From the NCBI GenBank assembly GCA_030430725.1, contig JAUIKP010000254.1, positions 1 to 5,540 on the forward strand: a DNA stretch of 5,540 bases, read 5' to 3'. The position numbers and the translations under genes were made by a program. Shown one piece after another: positions 1-5,540 of this stretch; within the stretch, counting starts at the first letter, position 1; every line of letters begins with the position of its first letter. Origin of the DNA: Nitrospiria bacterium (GTDB lineage Bacteria > Nitrospirota > Nitrospiria > Nitrospirales > UBA8639). Below the pieces are notes generated by a model, which saw only the letters and a program-made list of their open reading frames with translations, made no database searches and was not told the DNA's origin.

Positions 1-808
1 TTCGCGCACCAGCCATCCATACCATATCGATTAAGTGAGAGTCGCGAACCAATTGTTCAAGTTCCTGCCTTAGGCACCCGTCGCCAACGATGACGACACG
101 GACCTTATCGACTATTGTCGGGTCCATTTTTACGAGAGAGGTTATACCCCGAATCAACGTGGCTTGATCTTTCACATGTTCCAATCGCCCCACGGTTCCA
201 ATCACCACCTTATCCGAACTGGCAAACCCTTCTGGGAGTATTTCTCGTCCTTTCCGCGTATTGGAATGGAAAATTTCGGTATCAACTCCGTTATAAATTT
301 GACTCACTTTACTGGGGACAATTGTCACCATATTCTGAAGCCATTGCTCAAGATCTTGACTCACAGCCACATAACGATGAACCGCAAGATCTAGAATCTT
401 TCGAAAGATCAGAAATTTCTTGCTCGTTCCATAGGCATCGTGAAGATCGCGCCCATGTTCCCCATGAATTCGATTCGGCACGCGTGCCAAAACCGCAATG
501 GCCGCCATTTCAAGAGTTGGTAAATTTCGTGTATGCACAATCATCGGTTTCATTTCACGAATGATGGTCCACAACTTCCCATAGGCTGACCAATCCATTC
601 CAGGTTGTTTATGGAGAGCTAGCACAGAAACCTCCGGGAAACAAATCCGTTCTCGAAAATCCGTAAAATCTGTCAAGCATACAATGGCATGCCGGTAACG
701 CCCAGAGGGCATATGATTAATGAGATTGACCAATCCGTTTTCCAGGCCTCCCATCGCCAACCGGTAGATAACATGCATGATTAATGGAGGGGAGGACGAC
801 GAGCTCAT
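1..808 (-). CDS. XrtA/PEP-CTERM-associated glycosyltransferase, TIGR03088 type (3' part outside window)
   Basis: This is a GT4-type (GT-B fold) glycosyltransferase expected to add a sugar to a lipid-linked exopolysaccharide intermediate on the cytoplasmic face of the membrane. The frame is open for 269 codons from ATG at 808 to the left edge, so about 100 C-terminal residues are missing compared with the usual ~375. The N-terminus has HVIYRLAMGGLENGLVNLIN (residues 12-31), the acceptor-side glycine loop that strongly recalls TIGR03088 proteins. The second Rossmann domain begins near residue 170 with YNGVDTEIF (172-180), GTVGRLEHVKDQ (204-215) and VIVGDG (239-244). The donor-binding E-x7-E motif lies beyond the edge. 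A TAG in the same frame 12 bases upstream of the ATG rules out a longer start. The RBS is weak (AGG four bases upstream). The gene lies 39 bases after the stop of the first glycosyltransferase on the same strand, so it is probably co-transcribed. Family assignment is from recalled motifs, not a search. Confidence 0.9.
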   Translation of the reverse strand, partial: MSSSSSPPLIMHVIYRLAMGGLENGLVNLINHMPSGRYRHAIVCLTDFTDFRERICFPEVSVLALHKQPGMDWSAYGKLWTIIREMKPMIVHTRNLPTLEMAAIAVLARVPNRIHGEHGRDLHDAYGTSKKFLIFRKILDLAVHRYVAVSQDLEQWLQNMVTIVPSKVSQIYNGVDTEIFHSNTRKGREILPEGFASSDKVVIGTVGRLEHVKDQATLIRGITSLVKMDPTIVDKVRVVIVGDGCLRQELEQLVRDSHLIDMVWMAGAR

Positions 809-847
809 ACGCCTATCAATCTAATGTTCACAGCCCAATCGGGGCAT

Positions 848-2077
848 CTAAAAAGTTAGCCCCTCCTTCTCGTTGGGAATGTATCTTCGTACCGTCACTC
901 CTTCAAGTATCTGTTCAAATTCTTGAAGGATAGTGGACCAATCGTAATGCGATGTCACGAACTGCCTTGCTGAAAGCCCACAAGCTCTGGCAAGTTCAGG
1001 ATGACCTAAAAGTTTCACAACCGCATCCGCAAATTCATCGGGGTCGTCAGCCACATGCATCCCATGTTCAGTGGTCACAGACAAACCTTGAAAAGCAGAA
1101 GTCGTACCAACCACGGGCAATTCCATTGCCATGGCTTCGAGAATTTTATTCTGGACTCCTCTGGCAATTCGCAACGGGGCCACCGCCACCATGGCCTTCG
1201 CCAGATACGGACGAACATCCGGTACGGTACCAGTCACCTGAACATGTGGTATTCGGTCCGCTATTCGTCGCAGAGCAAACACCGGATTCCGACCAACAAT
1301 AAGAAACTGTACGTGGGGAATGGCCCGATGAATTCGTGGAAGAATTCTCTGGCAAAAATATATGGCTCCATCGATATTCGGGAAATAATCCATGGCTGCT
1401 GTGAAAACAATTATCGATTTTTTTCGTTGGACATTAGAGGCCAGGGAAAAATACTCAGAGTCCACACCATTGGGAATTACCTTCGGTTGAACTCTCTGGT
1501 TTGACCGTTCCCGAAGTACATGTGTTTCCTCTTGTGAAATGACGAGAGATTGTTGACATGTAGTTGCCATCTCCAATTCATACTGCCCCAAACGATCCGC
1601 TTCGGTCTTATATAGCAATGAAAGTGGAAATGGTTTCAATTGGGCATAGGCCCTCCACTTCTCAGAATCCATGTCGACAAAATCTATGATCTTGGGTATC
1701 GAGAACACATGCTTCACATACTCAGCCATGGGAGAAGAAAAAATTACGATGCGATCAATAGACTCCCGCTCTAAAATAACATTCACTTTCTCCTGTAGAG
1801 CAGAAACGAAAAACGCCCCAAGGGACAGCGGCTGACCAACAAGAAATGCCTTTCCTATTCTCCACCACTCCTGAAACCCTTTCCGTCCTACCACCTCGAC
1901 GGTACGACACATAGAACGCAAGTGTTCAACATACTGCCAATCTCCGGGATCATCAATTAAGCAGGCTAAATAAATTGCATGATGTTGCGATAAATATTTA
2001 ATGTGATGATAGGATCGTATTTTGTCGCCTTTATCTGGAGGATACGGAATCCTGTGACACAGATATAAAATATTCAT
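848..2077 (-). CDS. XrtA/PEP-CTERM-associated glycosyltransferase, TIGR03087 type
   Basis: This is a GT-B fold glycosyltransferase of about 409 residues, close to the family's usual ~400. It is predicted to act in exopolysaccharide assembly with its neighbour at 808. From ATG 2077 it opens MNILYLCHRIPYPPDKGDKI, the characteristic start of this family. Later motifs are PNGVDSEYF (about residues 202-210), IVGRNP (260-265), TGTVPDVRPYLAKA (282-295) and the donor-binding region ARGVQNKILEAMAMELPVV (about 305-323), with the conserved glutamate near 314. The same frame stays open to TTG 2134, giving 19 extra residues (SWAFVVEVVFFFN and so on) that homologues do not have, so 2077 is preferred. No Shine-Dalgarno precedes 2077. 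Instead a 23-codon ORF with a strong RBS stops one base before it, which suggests translational coupling. The stop is TAG at 850-848. Product class is secure; the sugar and acceptor are unknown. Confidence 0.92.
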   Translation of the reverse strand: MNILYLCHRIPYPPDKGDKIRSYHHIKYLSQHHAIYLACLIDDPGDWQYVEHLRSMCRTVEVVGRKGFQEWWRIGKAFLVGQPLSLGAFFVSALQEKVNVILERESIDRIVIFSSPMAEYVKHVFSIPKIIDFVDMDSEKWRAYAQLKPFPLSLLYKTEADRLGQYELEMATTCQQSLVISQEETHVLRERSNQRVQPKVIPNGVDSEYFSLASNVQRKKSIIVFTAAMDYFPNIDGAIYFCQRILPRIHRAIPHVQFLIVGRNPVFALRRIADRIPHVQVTGTVPDVRPYLAKAMVAVAPLRIARGVQNKILEAMAMELPVVGTTSAFQGLSVTTEHGMHVADDPDEFADAVVKLLGHPELARACGLSARQFVTSHYDWSTILQEFEQILEGVTVRRYIPNEKEGLTF

Positions 2078-2078
2078 A

Positions 2079-2150
2079 TTAAAAAAAAAGACAACTTCTA
2101 CCACAAAGGCCCAAGACATGAGGTTGATACGCAAACAACTTTTTGAACAT
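2079..2150 (-). CDS. Possible 23-residue leader peptide ahead of the glycosyltransferase
   Basis: A short frame runs from ATG 2150 to TAA 2081-2079 and encodes MFKKLFAYQPHVLGLCGRSC plus LFF. It is preceded by the best ribosome binding site in the window (GAGGAGG, 2160-2154), and its stop lies one base before the ATG of the glycosyltransferase at 2077, a classic coupling geometry. An in-frame ATG four codons upstream (2162) overlaps the RBS and is a less likely start. The peptide is short and partly hydrophobic, with no recognised family. Near its end the frame crosses nine T's. If one T were lost, by polymerase slippage or as a sequencing error, this frame would fuse directly to the glycosyltransferase. 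It could therefore be a real coupling leader, a frameshifted N-terminal extension, or chance. The RBS supports some function; expression is inference. Confidence 0.45.
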   Translation of the reverse strand: MFKKLFAYQPHVLGLCGRSCLFF

Positions 2151-2153
2151 TAT

Positions 2154-2160
2154 CCTCCTC
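2154..2160 (-). promoter_or_regulatory. Strong Shine-Dalgarno GAGGAGG
   Basis: GAGGAGG on the minus strand lies three bases before ATG 2150, or six bases when counted from the GAGG core. It is the only near-perfect SD in the femAB-glycosyltransferase intergenic gap. It is far too distant (76 bases) to serve the preferred glycosyltransferase start at 2077 directly, which is why the short ORF between them matters. Confidence 0.7.
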
Positions 2161-2180
2161 ATTGTATCCGAATCGACCAC

Positions 2181-3209
2181 TCAGGGAAGATACTTGATAA
2201 GAAAGGGCCCTAAGCGATTGGCTATTGGTAATGGCAGACGCTTCCACAATGCAATAAATGGCTGGAGTTTGGGATTTGAAGGATTGACATTAGGAATTGC
2301 TCCCCCTTTGGGCAAAAAATATTGATACGGGAGAGCCTGCGGTTCAAATCCCCAATGACGCTTAAAATGGAATGGTCCAGTCTCCTGCTTGCTTCGACCA
2401 AAATCAAAGATCTTGTACCCATGTTCCCATCCAAAACGCATGAGCTCCCAATACATAAAATCGTAAATAGCGTAACGCTGATACTCCGAAAGCCCTCCAC
2501 CATAATAGGGCATCACGCGGTCTTGATAGAAAAAGGTCATGACAGCAGCCACAACCTTGGATTCATAACTAACAGTGAGAATTTTGCATTGTTCTCCTAG
2601 CTCCTGAAACAAATGCTTAAAGTAGACAAAAGGAAAGGCCGGGGTTCCCAAATTCCTTAAACTTGAGGAATATACAAAATAAAATTCTTTGAGTAATTCA
2701 GGCCCTCCTACTTGGGATTGCAAGCCATGGCTAATGCCCTGCCGTATCATCCGCCGTTGTTTCCGGGGAATGGCTGACATGTTTTTTTCTTCACAGTCAA
2801 AAATCTCTCGAACAAAAGTAAAATACAGATCTTTAGTCGGAAGTGCCTCATCGTTTTTTTCCATTTGACGAAATTCGAGAGAATCCACTTTATTTTCTAC
2901 CGCCAGCTCTTTGGCAATATTCAAGAGGTTTTTAGTCACCTCGGGACTTTCCGACGCAACTCCCCCATAAACCCCAAAGGGAACCGACACCATCACATGG
3001 CCTTTCAAGGGCTTCGGAACAACAAACAACGGCAATATTCCACAGATTTCTCCCTCATCATATGCGGCTAAAAAAACAGACCGATACGCAAAGGTATTTT
3101 CCAGAACTTTTTTCCACGCAATCATATGAAACAACGAGCCCTGATGGGTTGCCAGAACAAAATCATCCCATTGCTTATACTCTTCATGTGAGAGGGCACG
3201 AATTTCCAT
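2181..3209 (-). CDS. FemAB family XrtA/PEP-CTERM-associated protein (TIGR03019 type)
   Basis: This 342-residue protein belongs to the FemAB/GNAT-fold superfamily (Acetyltransf_6-like), whose members transfer aminoacyl or acyl groups. This subfamily occurs in XrtA/PEP-CTERM exopolysaccharide loci, where its exact substrate is not established. The N-terminal half (about 1-145) holds the first GNAT-like domain, with SLFHMIAWKKVLENTF (25-40). The second domain (about 150-298) carries the diagnostic IFDFGRSKQETGPFHFKRHW (267-286) followed by GFEPQALPYQY (287-297), the signature I associate with TIGR03019. No signal peptide or membrane segment is evident, so it is probably cytoplasmic. The length matches the family (about 330-350). 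ATG 3209 has a modest GGA six bases upstream, and a 58-codon ORF stops three bases before it. It is followed by a 103-base gap and then the glycosyltransferase on the same strand, consistent with one operon. Confidence 0.9.
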   Translation of the reverse strand: MEIRALSHEEYKQWDDFVLATHQGSLFHMIAWKKVLENTFAYRSVFLAAYDEGEICGILPLFVVPKPLKGHVMVSVPFGVYGGVASESPEVTKNLLNIAKELAVENKVDSLEFRQMEKNDEALPTKDLYFTFVREIFDCEEKNMSAIPRKQRRMIRQGISHGLQSQVGGPELLKEFYFVYSSSLRNLGTPAFPFVYFKHLFQELGEQCKILTVSYESKVVAAVMTFFYQDRVMPYYGGGLSEYQRYAIYDFMYWELMRFGWEHGYKIFDFGRSKQETGPFHFKRHWGFEPQALPYQYFLPKGGAIPNVNPSNPKLQPFIALWKRLPLPIANRLGPFLIKYLP

Positions 3210-3212
3210 GAC

Positions 3213-3389
3213 TCATCCAAAGTATGATGGCTGATTTAATTGAGGCCATTTTGTTTTGTCGGTTGGCAACCAAGAAAAATTAAAAACGATTGGAATCCAA
3301 TGTCTGTGTAAAACATGAGAAAGGCTCTTAGGGCTCGCGAAATACAAGCCTACCATTTTCGAAATACCATATCGTGGTTCGATCTTCAT
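3213..3389 (-). CDS. Possible 58-residue hypothetical protein upstream of femAB
   Basis: A frame runs from ATG 3389 to TGA 3215-3213, only three bases before the femAB start. It begins MKIEPRYGISKMVGLYFASP and ends QLNQPSYFG. A GAGG sequence nine bases upstream of the ATG is a reasonable ribosome binding site. I recognise no family, and no signal peptide or membrane helix is convincing. It contains several aromatic residues and a WIPIVFNFSWLP stretch. The spacing suggests coupled translation with femAB, and it could also be the leftover end of a gene lost in the rearrangements to the right. A chance open frame of this length remains quite possible. Confidence 0.3.
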   Translation of the reverse strand: MKIEPRYGISKMVGLYFASPKSLSHVLHRHWIPIVFNFSWLPTDKTKWPQLNQPSYFG

Positions 3390-3591
3390 TTGGATAATCC
3401 TCAGCCTAGACCTTGACTACGTTTGTGTGTGCTCCTTTTAATCGACACAATCTGCTCCGAATCTTGGCGCAACTAGCTTGGATCATCCCGCAGGGTGAAA
3501 CCTTTGTATTGCTGGATGAACCCTAGGGAAAACTTAGGATGACTTGAAAAACAATGAACTTCTTTACAGGTAGCGGATATTTAGTGAAACT
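3390..3591. other. Intergenic stretch with no recognised gene
   Basis: Between the small ORF upstream of femAB and the hairpin cluster no convincing gene is seen on either strand. The operon promoter should lie here or just inside the small ORF, but I found no pair of -35/-10 hexamers good enough to call. A 37-codon plus-strand frame at 3413-3526 includes LLRILAQLAWIIPQGETFVL, faintly like the first aspartate region of some DDE transposases, but it is too short to support. Confidence 0.5.
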
Positions 3592-3610
3592 CCCCGCCCA
3601 AAGGGCGGGG
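3592..3610. repeat. Perfect 8-bp hairpin with AAA loop (hairpin 1)
   Basis: CCCCGCCC, loop AAA, GGGCGGGG form a perfect 8-bp GC-rich stem. On the plus strand it is followed by CTTCTT. On the minus strand the surroundings read AAGAAG, stem, AGTTTCACT, which resembles the imperfect palindromes near the right ends of IS200/IS605-type elements. There is no T-run directly after it on either strand, so it is a poor intrinsic terminator. It shares loop, outer stem bases and trailing sequence with the hairpin at 3684-3702. Confidence 0.7.
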
Positions 3611-3637
3611 CTTCTTAAAAACCTTAACTACGATAAC

Positions 3638-3658
3638 TTGGGGGAATCTGTCCCCCAA
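3638..3658. repeat. Perfect 8-bp hairpin TTGGGGGA/TCCCCCAA (hairpin 2)
   Basis: TTGGGGGA, a five-base loop ATCTG and TCCCCCAA form a perfect stem midway between the two AAA-loop hairpins. It is followed by a further C-run and AAAAAGG. With its neighbours it gives three strong stems in about 110 bases, more than expected by chance in intergenic DNA. It may be part of a structured transposon end or a repeat unit. Confidence 0.65.
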
Positions 3659-3683
3659 ACCCCCTAAAAAGGATTCCATTCAT

Positions 3684-3702
3684 CCCCGTGCAAAGCACGG
3701 GG
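3684..3702. repeat. Perfect 8-bp hairpin with AAA loop (hairpin 3)
   Basis: CCCCGTGC, loop AAA, GCACGGGG form a perfect stem. It is enclosed by a second inverted pair, ATTCCA (3673-3678) and TGGAAT (3709-3714), so the whole structure may span 3673-3714. The CCCCG...AAA...CGGGG layout and the following CTTTCT mirror hairpin 1 (CTTCTT), which suggests a repeated element instead of two independent terminators. Confidence 0.7.
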
Positions 3703-3714
3703 CTTTCTGGAATG

Positions 3715-4006
3715 GGGTAGTAATCCAGGTAAATGGCTCATTTTTTTAATTCGTCTGGCTAACAGTAGGAAAGGGTTCCTACCAATGTGATGTAGGGAGG
3801 CTGGTTGGAATTTAAACGGCTCCCCCCTGCGGTGAAACAGCCTTCGACGCAGAAGTCCAATCTTTCCAAACAACAGGAAAGAGTCCCGTGACGAGTAATA
3901 CTACAGAAACAGAAAAGCGAGGCTCCAAGACCTGCTGGTTTGGATCCGTGTAGATACTTCGCTCAAAGTAGTATGAGATGTTTGATGTGGAAACGATAGT
4001 CGGCAG
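3715..4006. other. Non-coding or decayed stretch, no gene recognised
   Basis: All frames are short and none resembles a family I know. Given the hairpins to the left and the IS256 transposase remnant to the right, this may be decayed transposon sequence. From about 3960 it may include the ruined N-terminal part of the IS256 transposase, but the match is too poor to draw a boundary. Confidence 0.4.
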
Positions 4007-4575
4007 TTGCAGGCTCTCCAAGACCGGGACCTGCGCCCATTGAACATCGTGACCATGTTTCTTGATGGGATGAGATTTAAGGACATGACGATGGTCAAGG
4101 CCGGGGGCATTTGGATAGCTGGCGAGAAACGCCTGCTCGGATTCGAGGAACCGGGCTCAGAATACGAACAGGTCTTGACTCCGTCTCTCCAGACGATTGG
4201 TGCCTAGGGGTTGAACCTCTCTGAAGAACCCTTGGTGATAACTGATGGCAGCAAAAGCTTGCGGGCACCATGCGGAAAGGATTTGGGCACTTGGCGACCA
4301 TACAGGAGTGCCAATGGCACAAGCGGGAAAATGTTGTGAAGCATTGCCCCAAAGAAGATCTGAGGCATGGCGCAGGGGCGCTCAACGAATCTTTCAACGC
4401 CCTTTATGGGGAAGCGACGGTCGTCTTGCATCGACTGAGGCCAGACTGGGAGCCCACAATCAATTGGCGGTCCGGAGTCTTACAAAAAGCATGAAAGAAG
4501 CTTTAGTCCTACATCGGTTAGGGTGCTTATCGTCTTTGGTGGCTATTTCAACCACACTAATTGCCAAGAGTCGAT
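4007..4575 (+). pseudogene. IS256/Mutator-family transposase remnant, frameshifted
   Basis: Pieces of one DDE transposase appear in order but in different frames. Frame one (4007-4270) reads LQALQDRDL, FLDGMRFKDMTMV with the first catalytic Asp, EKRLLGFEEPGSE, then a TAG at 4205-4207, then GLNLSEEPLVITDGSKSLRA with the second Asp (GAT 4244-4246). The next piece (from 4270) gives IQECQWHKRENVVKH, the family's hallmark C-x2-H motif. Then come EAWRRGAQRIFQRPLWG, YGEATVVLHRLRPDW, NQLAVRSLTKSMKEALVLHR and finally FNHTNCQESI with the catalytic Glu, each needing a shift. Such transposases usually have about 400 residues. The N-terminal third is absent or unrecognisable and the C-terminus is lost at the IS6 junction. 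At least four frame changes and a stop make activity impossible. Confidence 0.82.
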
Positions 4576-4713
4576 TCATGTGCTTTTGTCAATGGAGAAG
4601 CCATGTTCTTGCTTCAATTCATCGATGTCCCGGTAACTGAGTAAGCCTGTGAGATACCAATATTGCTTTGCAGGATCATGCCTTGCTGAAAATGGCGTTG
4701 AAGTATTTGCCAT
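4576..4713 (-). pseudogene. IS6-family transposase, N-terminal fragment
   Basis: From ATG 4713 the frame reads MANTSTPFSARHDPAKQYWY and then LSYRDIDELKQEHGFSIDKS, ending at TGA 4578-4576 after 45 residues. The YWYL...LSYRDIDELKQEHGFSID stretch matches the conserved N-terminal zinc-finger/HTH region of IS6-family transposases (WYLRYxLSYRDxEELMxERGxxVDHST in typical members). A good RBS precedes the ATG and an IS6-like terminal repeat lies 57 bases upstream. The DDE domain (~180 residues) is absent because plus-strand IS256 sequence begins at once. The same frame is open upstream to TTG 4938, but that part belongs to the interrupted beta-helix gene. Confidence 0.68.
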
Positions 4714-4720
4714 GATAGAA

Positions 4721-4728
4721 CCCCCTCT
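4721..4728 (-). promoter_or_regulatory. Ribosome binding site AGAGGGGG of the IS6 transposase remnant
   Basis: AGAGGGGG on the minus strand lies seven bases before ATG 4713. It fixes that ATG as the ancestral transposase start, against the longer open frame that begins at TTG 4938. Confidence 0.55.
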
Positions 4729-4756
4729 AATAGCCTCAAGGCAACACATCAAACTA

Positions 4757-4770
4757 TTTTCAACAGAGCG
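4757..4770 (-). mobile_element. IS6-family terminal inverted repeat (left end)
   Basis: Read on the minus strand from 4770 the sequence is CGCTCTGTTGAAAA, agreeing at 12 of 14 positions with the GGCTCTGTTGCAAA type of terminal repeat known from IS6-family members. The distance of 57 bases to the transposase ATG fits that family. The matching right end is not in the window, so the element survives only as about 4576-4770 and target duplications cannot be tested. Confidence 0.62.
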
Positions 4771-5540
4771 AAAATCCAATAAGGCCTTGATTGTTAGCCC
4801 GGTGGAGGGCAAAGGCAGGATTACATCCTCCTCACTGCCGCTACCTTTGAAGCTGTCCTGAATAGGCCAGCTTGGATTATCCATAAAGCTTTCCGTCTCA
4901 CAAGTTTCTACGACGAACAAATCTTGGCGTTTATTCAATTGAAGTCCTTGTTCGGAGCATAGGCTGTGTCAGCCCCACCAATCAATGACGAGCCAGACGC
5001 TGTCCGAAAGTCACAGTTATTGGGACCCACGAATATTCCCCTCGTGCCGAAATTATGTTGGCGGTTGAAAGAAAAAGTGGCTGCGCGGGGCTGATTGGTC
5101 ATCGAATCTCCTTAAAGGACATTGCTGGCAACGCTAAGACCGGCCGGAATGTTGCTGCCTCCCCAACCCCCACAGGCAAATCTCCGATCACAGTGTTGTT
5201 TGCGATGGTCACATTTCGCATACCCAGAAATTGTTTATGGCAATGGGCTTCAAGAGAACCCACAATAATTTCCTTGCTAACAATGGCATCGGCTAAGATA
5301 ACGATGCCTTACATGCAAATTCACACCACATTTCCTTAAATGATGTTGCTCCAGGAGCCGTATTTTATCTCAATGCCATCTTTTTGGCTCTCCCGCCGGT
5401 CATGTATCCAATTTGTTCAAAAATAAAGTCGAGATCGCCCAACTGGCCTAGTTGCAGCCATCATACATACCCTCAGCCGTGCTGAAGGCATTGAAAATAA
5501 GGTTTCGTCGAACACAGATAGAATCCATCGAGCTGCGGAA
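4771..5540 (-). pseudogene. Right-handed parallel beta-helix protein, decayed C-terminal part
   Basis: Segments in successive frames fit the C-terminal half of a parallel beta-helix (pectate/alginate-lyase-like) protein. From the right edge: RRNLIFNAFSTAEGMYDGCN then TAG; KDGIEIKYGSWSNII (5383-5339) then TAA at 5338-5336; GIVILADAIVS; HCHKQFLGMRNVTIANNTVI; after a shift GGSNIPAGLSVASNVL then TAA; GIFVGPNNCDFRTASGSSLI; ADTAYAPNKDFN then TGA at 4937-4935; and after another shift NKRQDLFVVETCETESF with a tail to the IS6 end at 4770. The asparagine-rich turns (NNTVIG, SNIPAGLSVASN) and the ASGSSLI...DTAYAPNKDFN ending are typical of such proteins. The 5' part is outside the window. Many beta-helix proteins are exported and act on polysaccharides, which fits an exopolysaccharide locus, but the substrate is unknown. 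The gene is dead in this copy. Confidence 0.75.

Noticed and set aside
115..564. Plus-strand 149-codon frame
   Set aside because: It is antisense to the TIGR03088-type glycosyltransferase, whose motifs are clear on the minus strand.
952..1504. Long plus-strand frames of 116 and 149 codons
   Set aside because: They lie opposite the well-supported glycosyltransferase, have no family resemblance, and are antisense shadows.
2078..2134. Start of the TIGR03087-type glycosyltransferase at TTG 2134 or ATG 2119
   Set aside because: The extra residues are hydrophobic and not found at the start of the family, which begins MNIL-x-LCHRIPYPP. Neither upstream start has a good RBS in the right frame.
3413..3526. 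Short plus-strand frame containing LLRILAQLAWIIPQGETFVL, reminiscent of the first Asp region of some DDE transposases
   Set aside because: Only 37 codons, no second motif before or after it, and the expected Asp-Asp pair is not present (LLDEP then a stop).
3592..3702. Hairpins as intrinsic terminators
   Set aside because: None is followed directly by a run of T's on either strand, and no intact gene ends next to them.
4680..4715. Plus-strand reading ALLKMALKYLP as the end of the IS256 transposase
   Set aside because: The opposite strand gives a better and longer IS6 match with its own RBS and terminal repeat, so the resemblance is taken as chance.
5055..5339. Plus-strand 94-codon frame
   Set aside because: It is antisense to the beta-helix remnant, and its translation shows no family features.
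5470..5490. Small palindrome TCAGC-CGT-GCTGA
   Set aside because: A five-base stem inside former coding sequence is expected by chance.

Overview
The window looks like chromosomal DNA from a Gram-negative-type bacterium of moderate GC content (roughly 45-50% by eye). It falls into two parts: an intact leftward exopolysaccharide operon (about 1-3400) and a heavily decayed stretch (about 3590-5540) of transposon remnants and one broken surface-polysaccharide-type gene. The species cannot be named from the sequence. The operon families are typical of organisms with a XrtA/PEP-CTERM (exosortase) system, such as Proteobacteria and Nitrospirota-like lineages.

Operon, minus strand, transcribed right to left: a possible 58-codon ORF (3389-3213), a FemAB/GNAT-type protein of the XrtA/PEP-CTERM-associated kind (3209-2181), a 23-codon ORF with a strong Shine-Dalgarno (2150-2079), a first glycosyltransferase of the TIGR03087 type (start most likely 2077, stop 848), and a second glycosyltransferase of the TIGR03088 type (start 808, running off the left edge). 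Such genes travel together in loci that build an exopolysaccharide and sort PEP-CTERM proteins. The exosortase gene, often found next to or between the two glycosyltransferases, is not in this window.

Decayed part: a cluster of three perfect 8-bp hairpins (3592-3702), which may be the end of an IS200/IS605-like element or a REP-like repeat; a multiply frameshifted IS256/Mutator transposase on the plus strand (about 4007-4575); the first ~190 bp of an IS6-family element on the minus strand (about 4576-4770, with terminal repeat, RBS and N-terminus); and the C-terminal part of a right-handed beta-helix protein on the minus strand (5540-4771), broken by stops and frameshifts. The IS6 terminal repeat abuts the beta-helix tail, and its truncated interior abuts the IS256 remnant, which records a sequence of insertions and deletions.

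No clear new system is visible. The points most worth checking are the two small ORFs placed immediately before femAB and the first glycosyltransferase, the T9 run between the leader ORF and the glycosyltransferase, and the paired hairpins.
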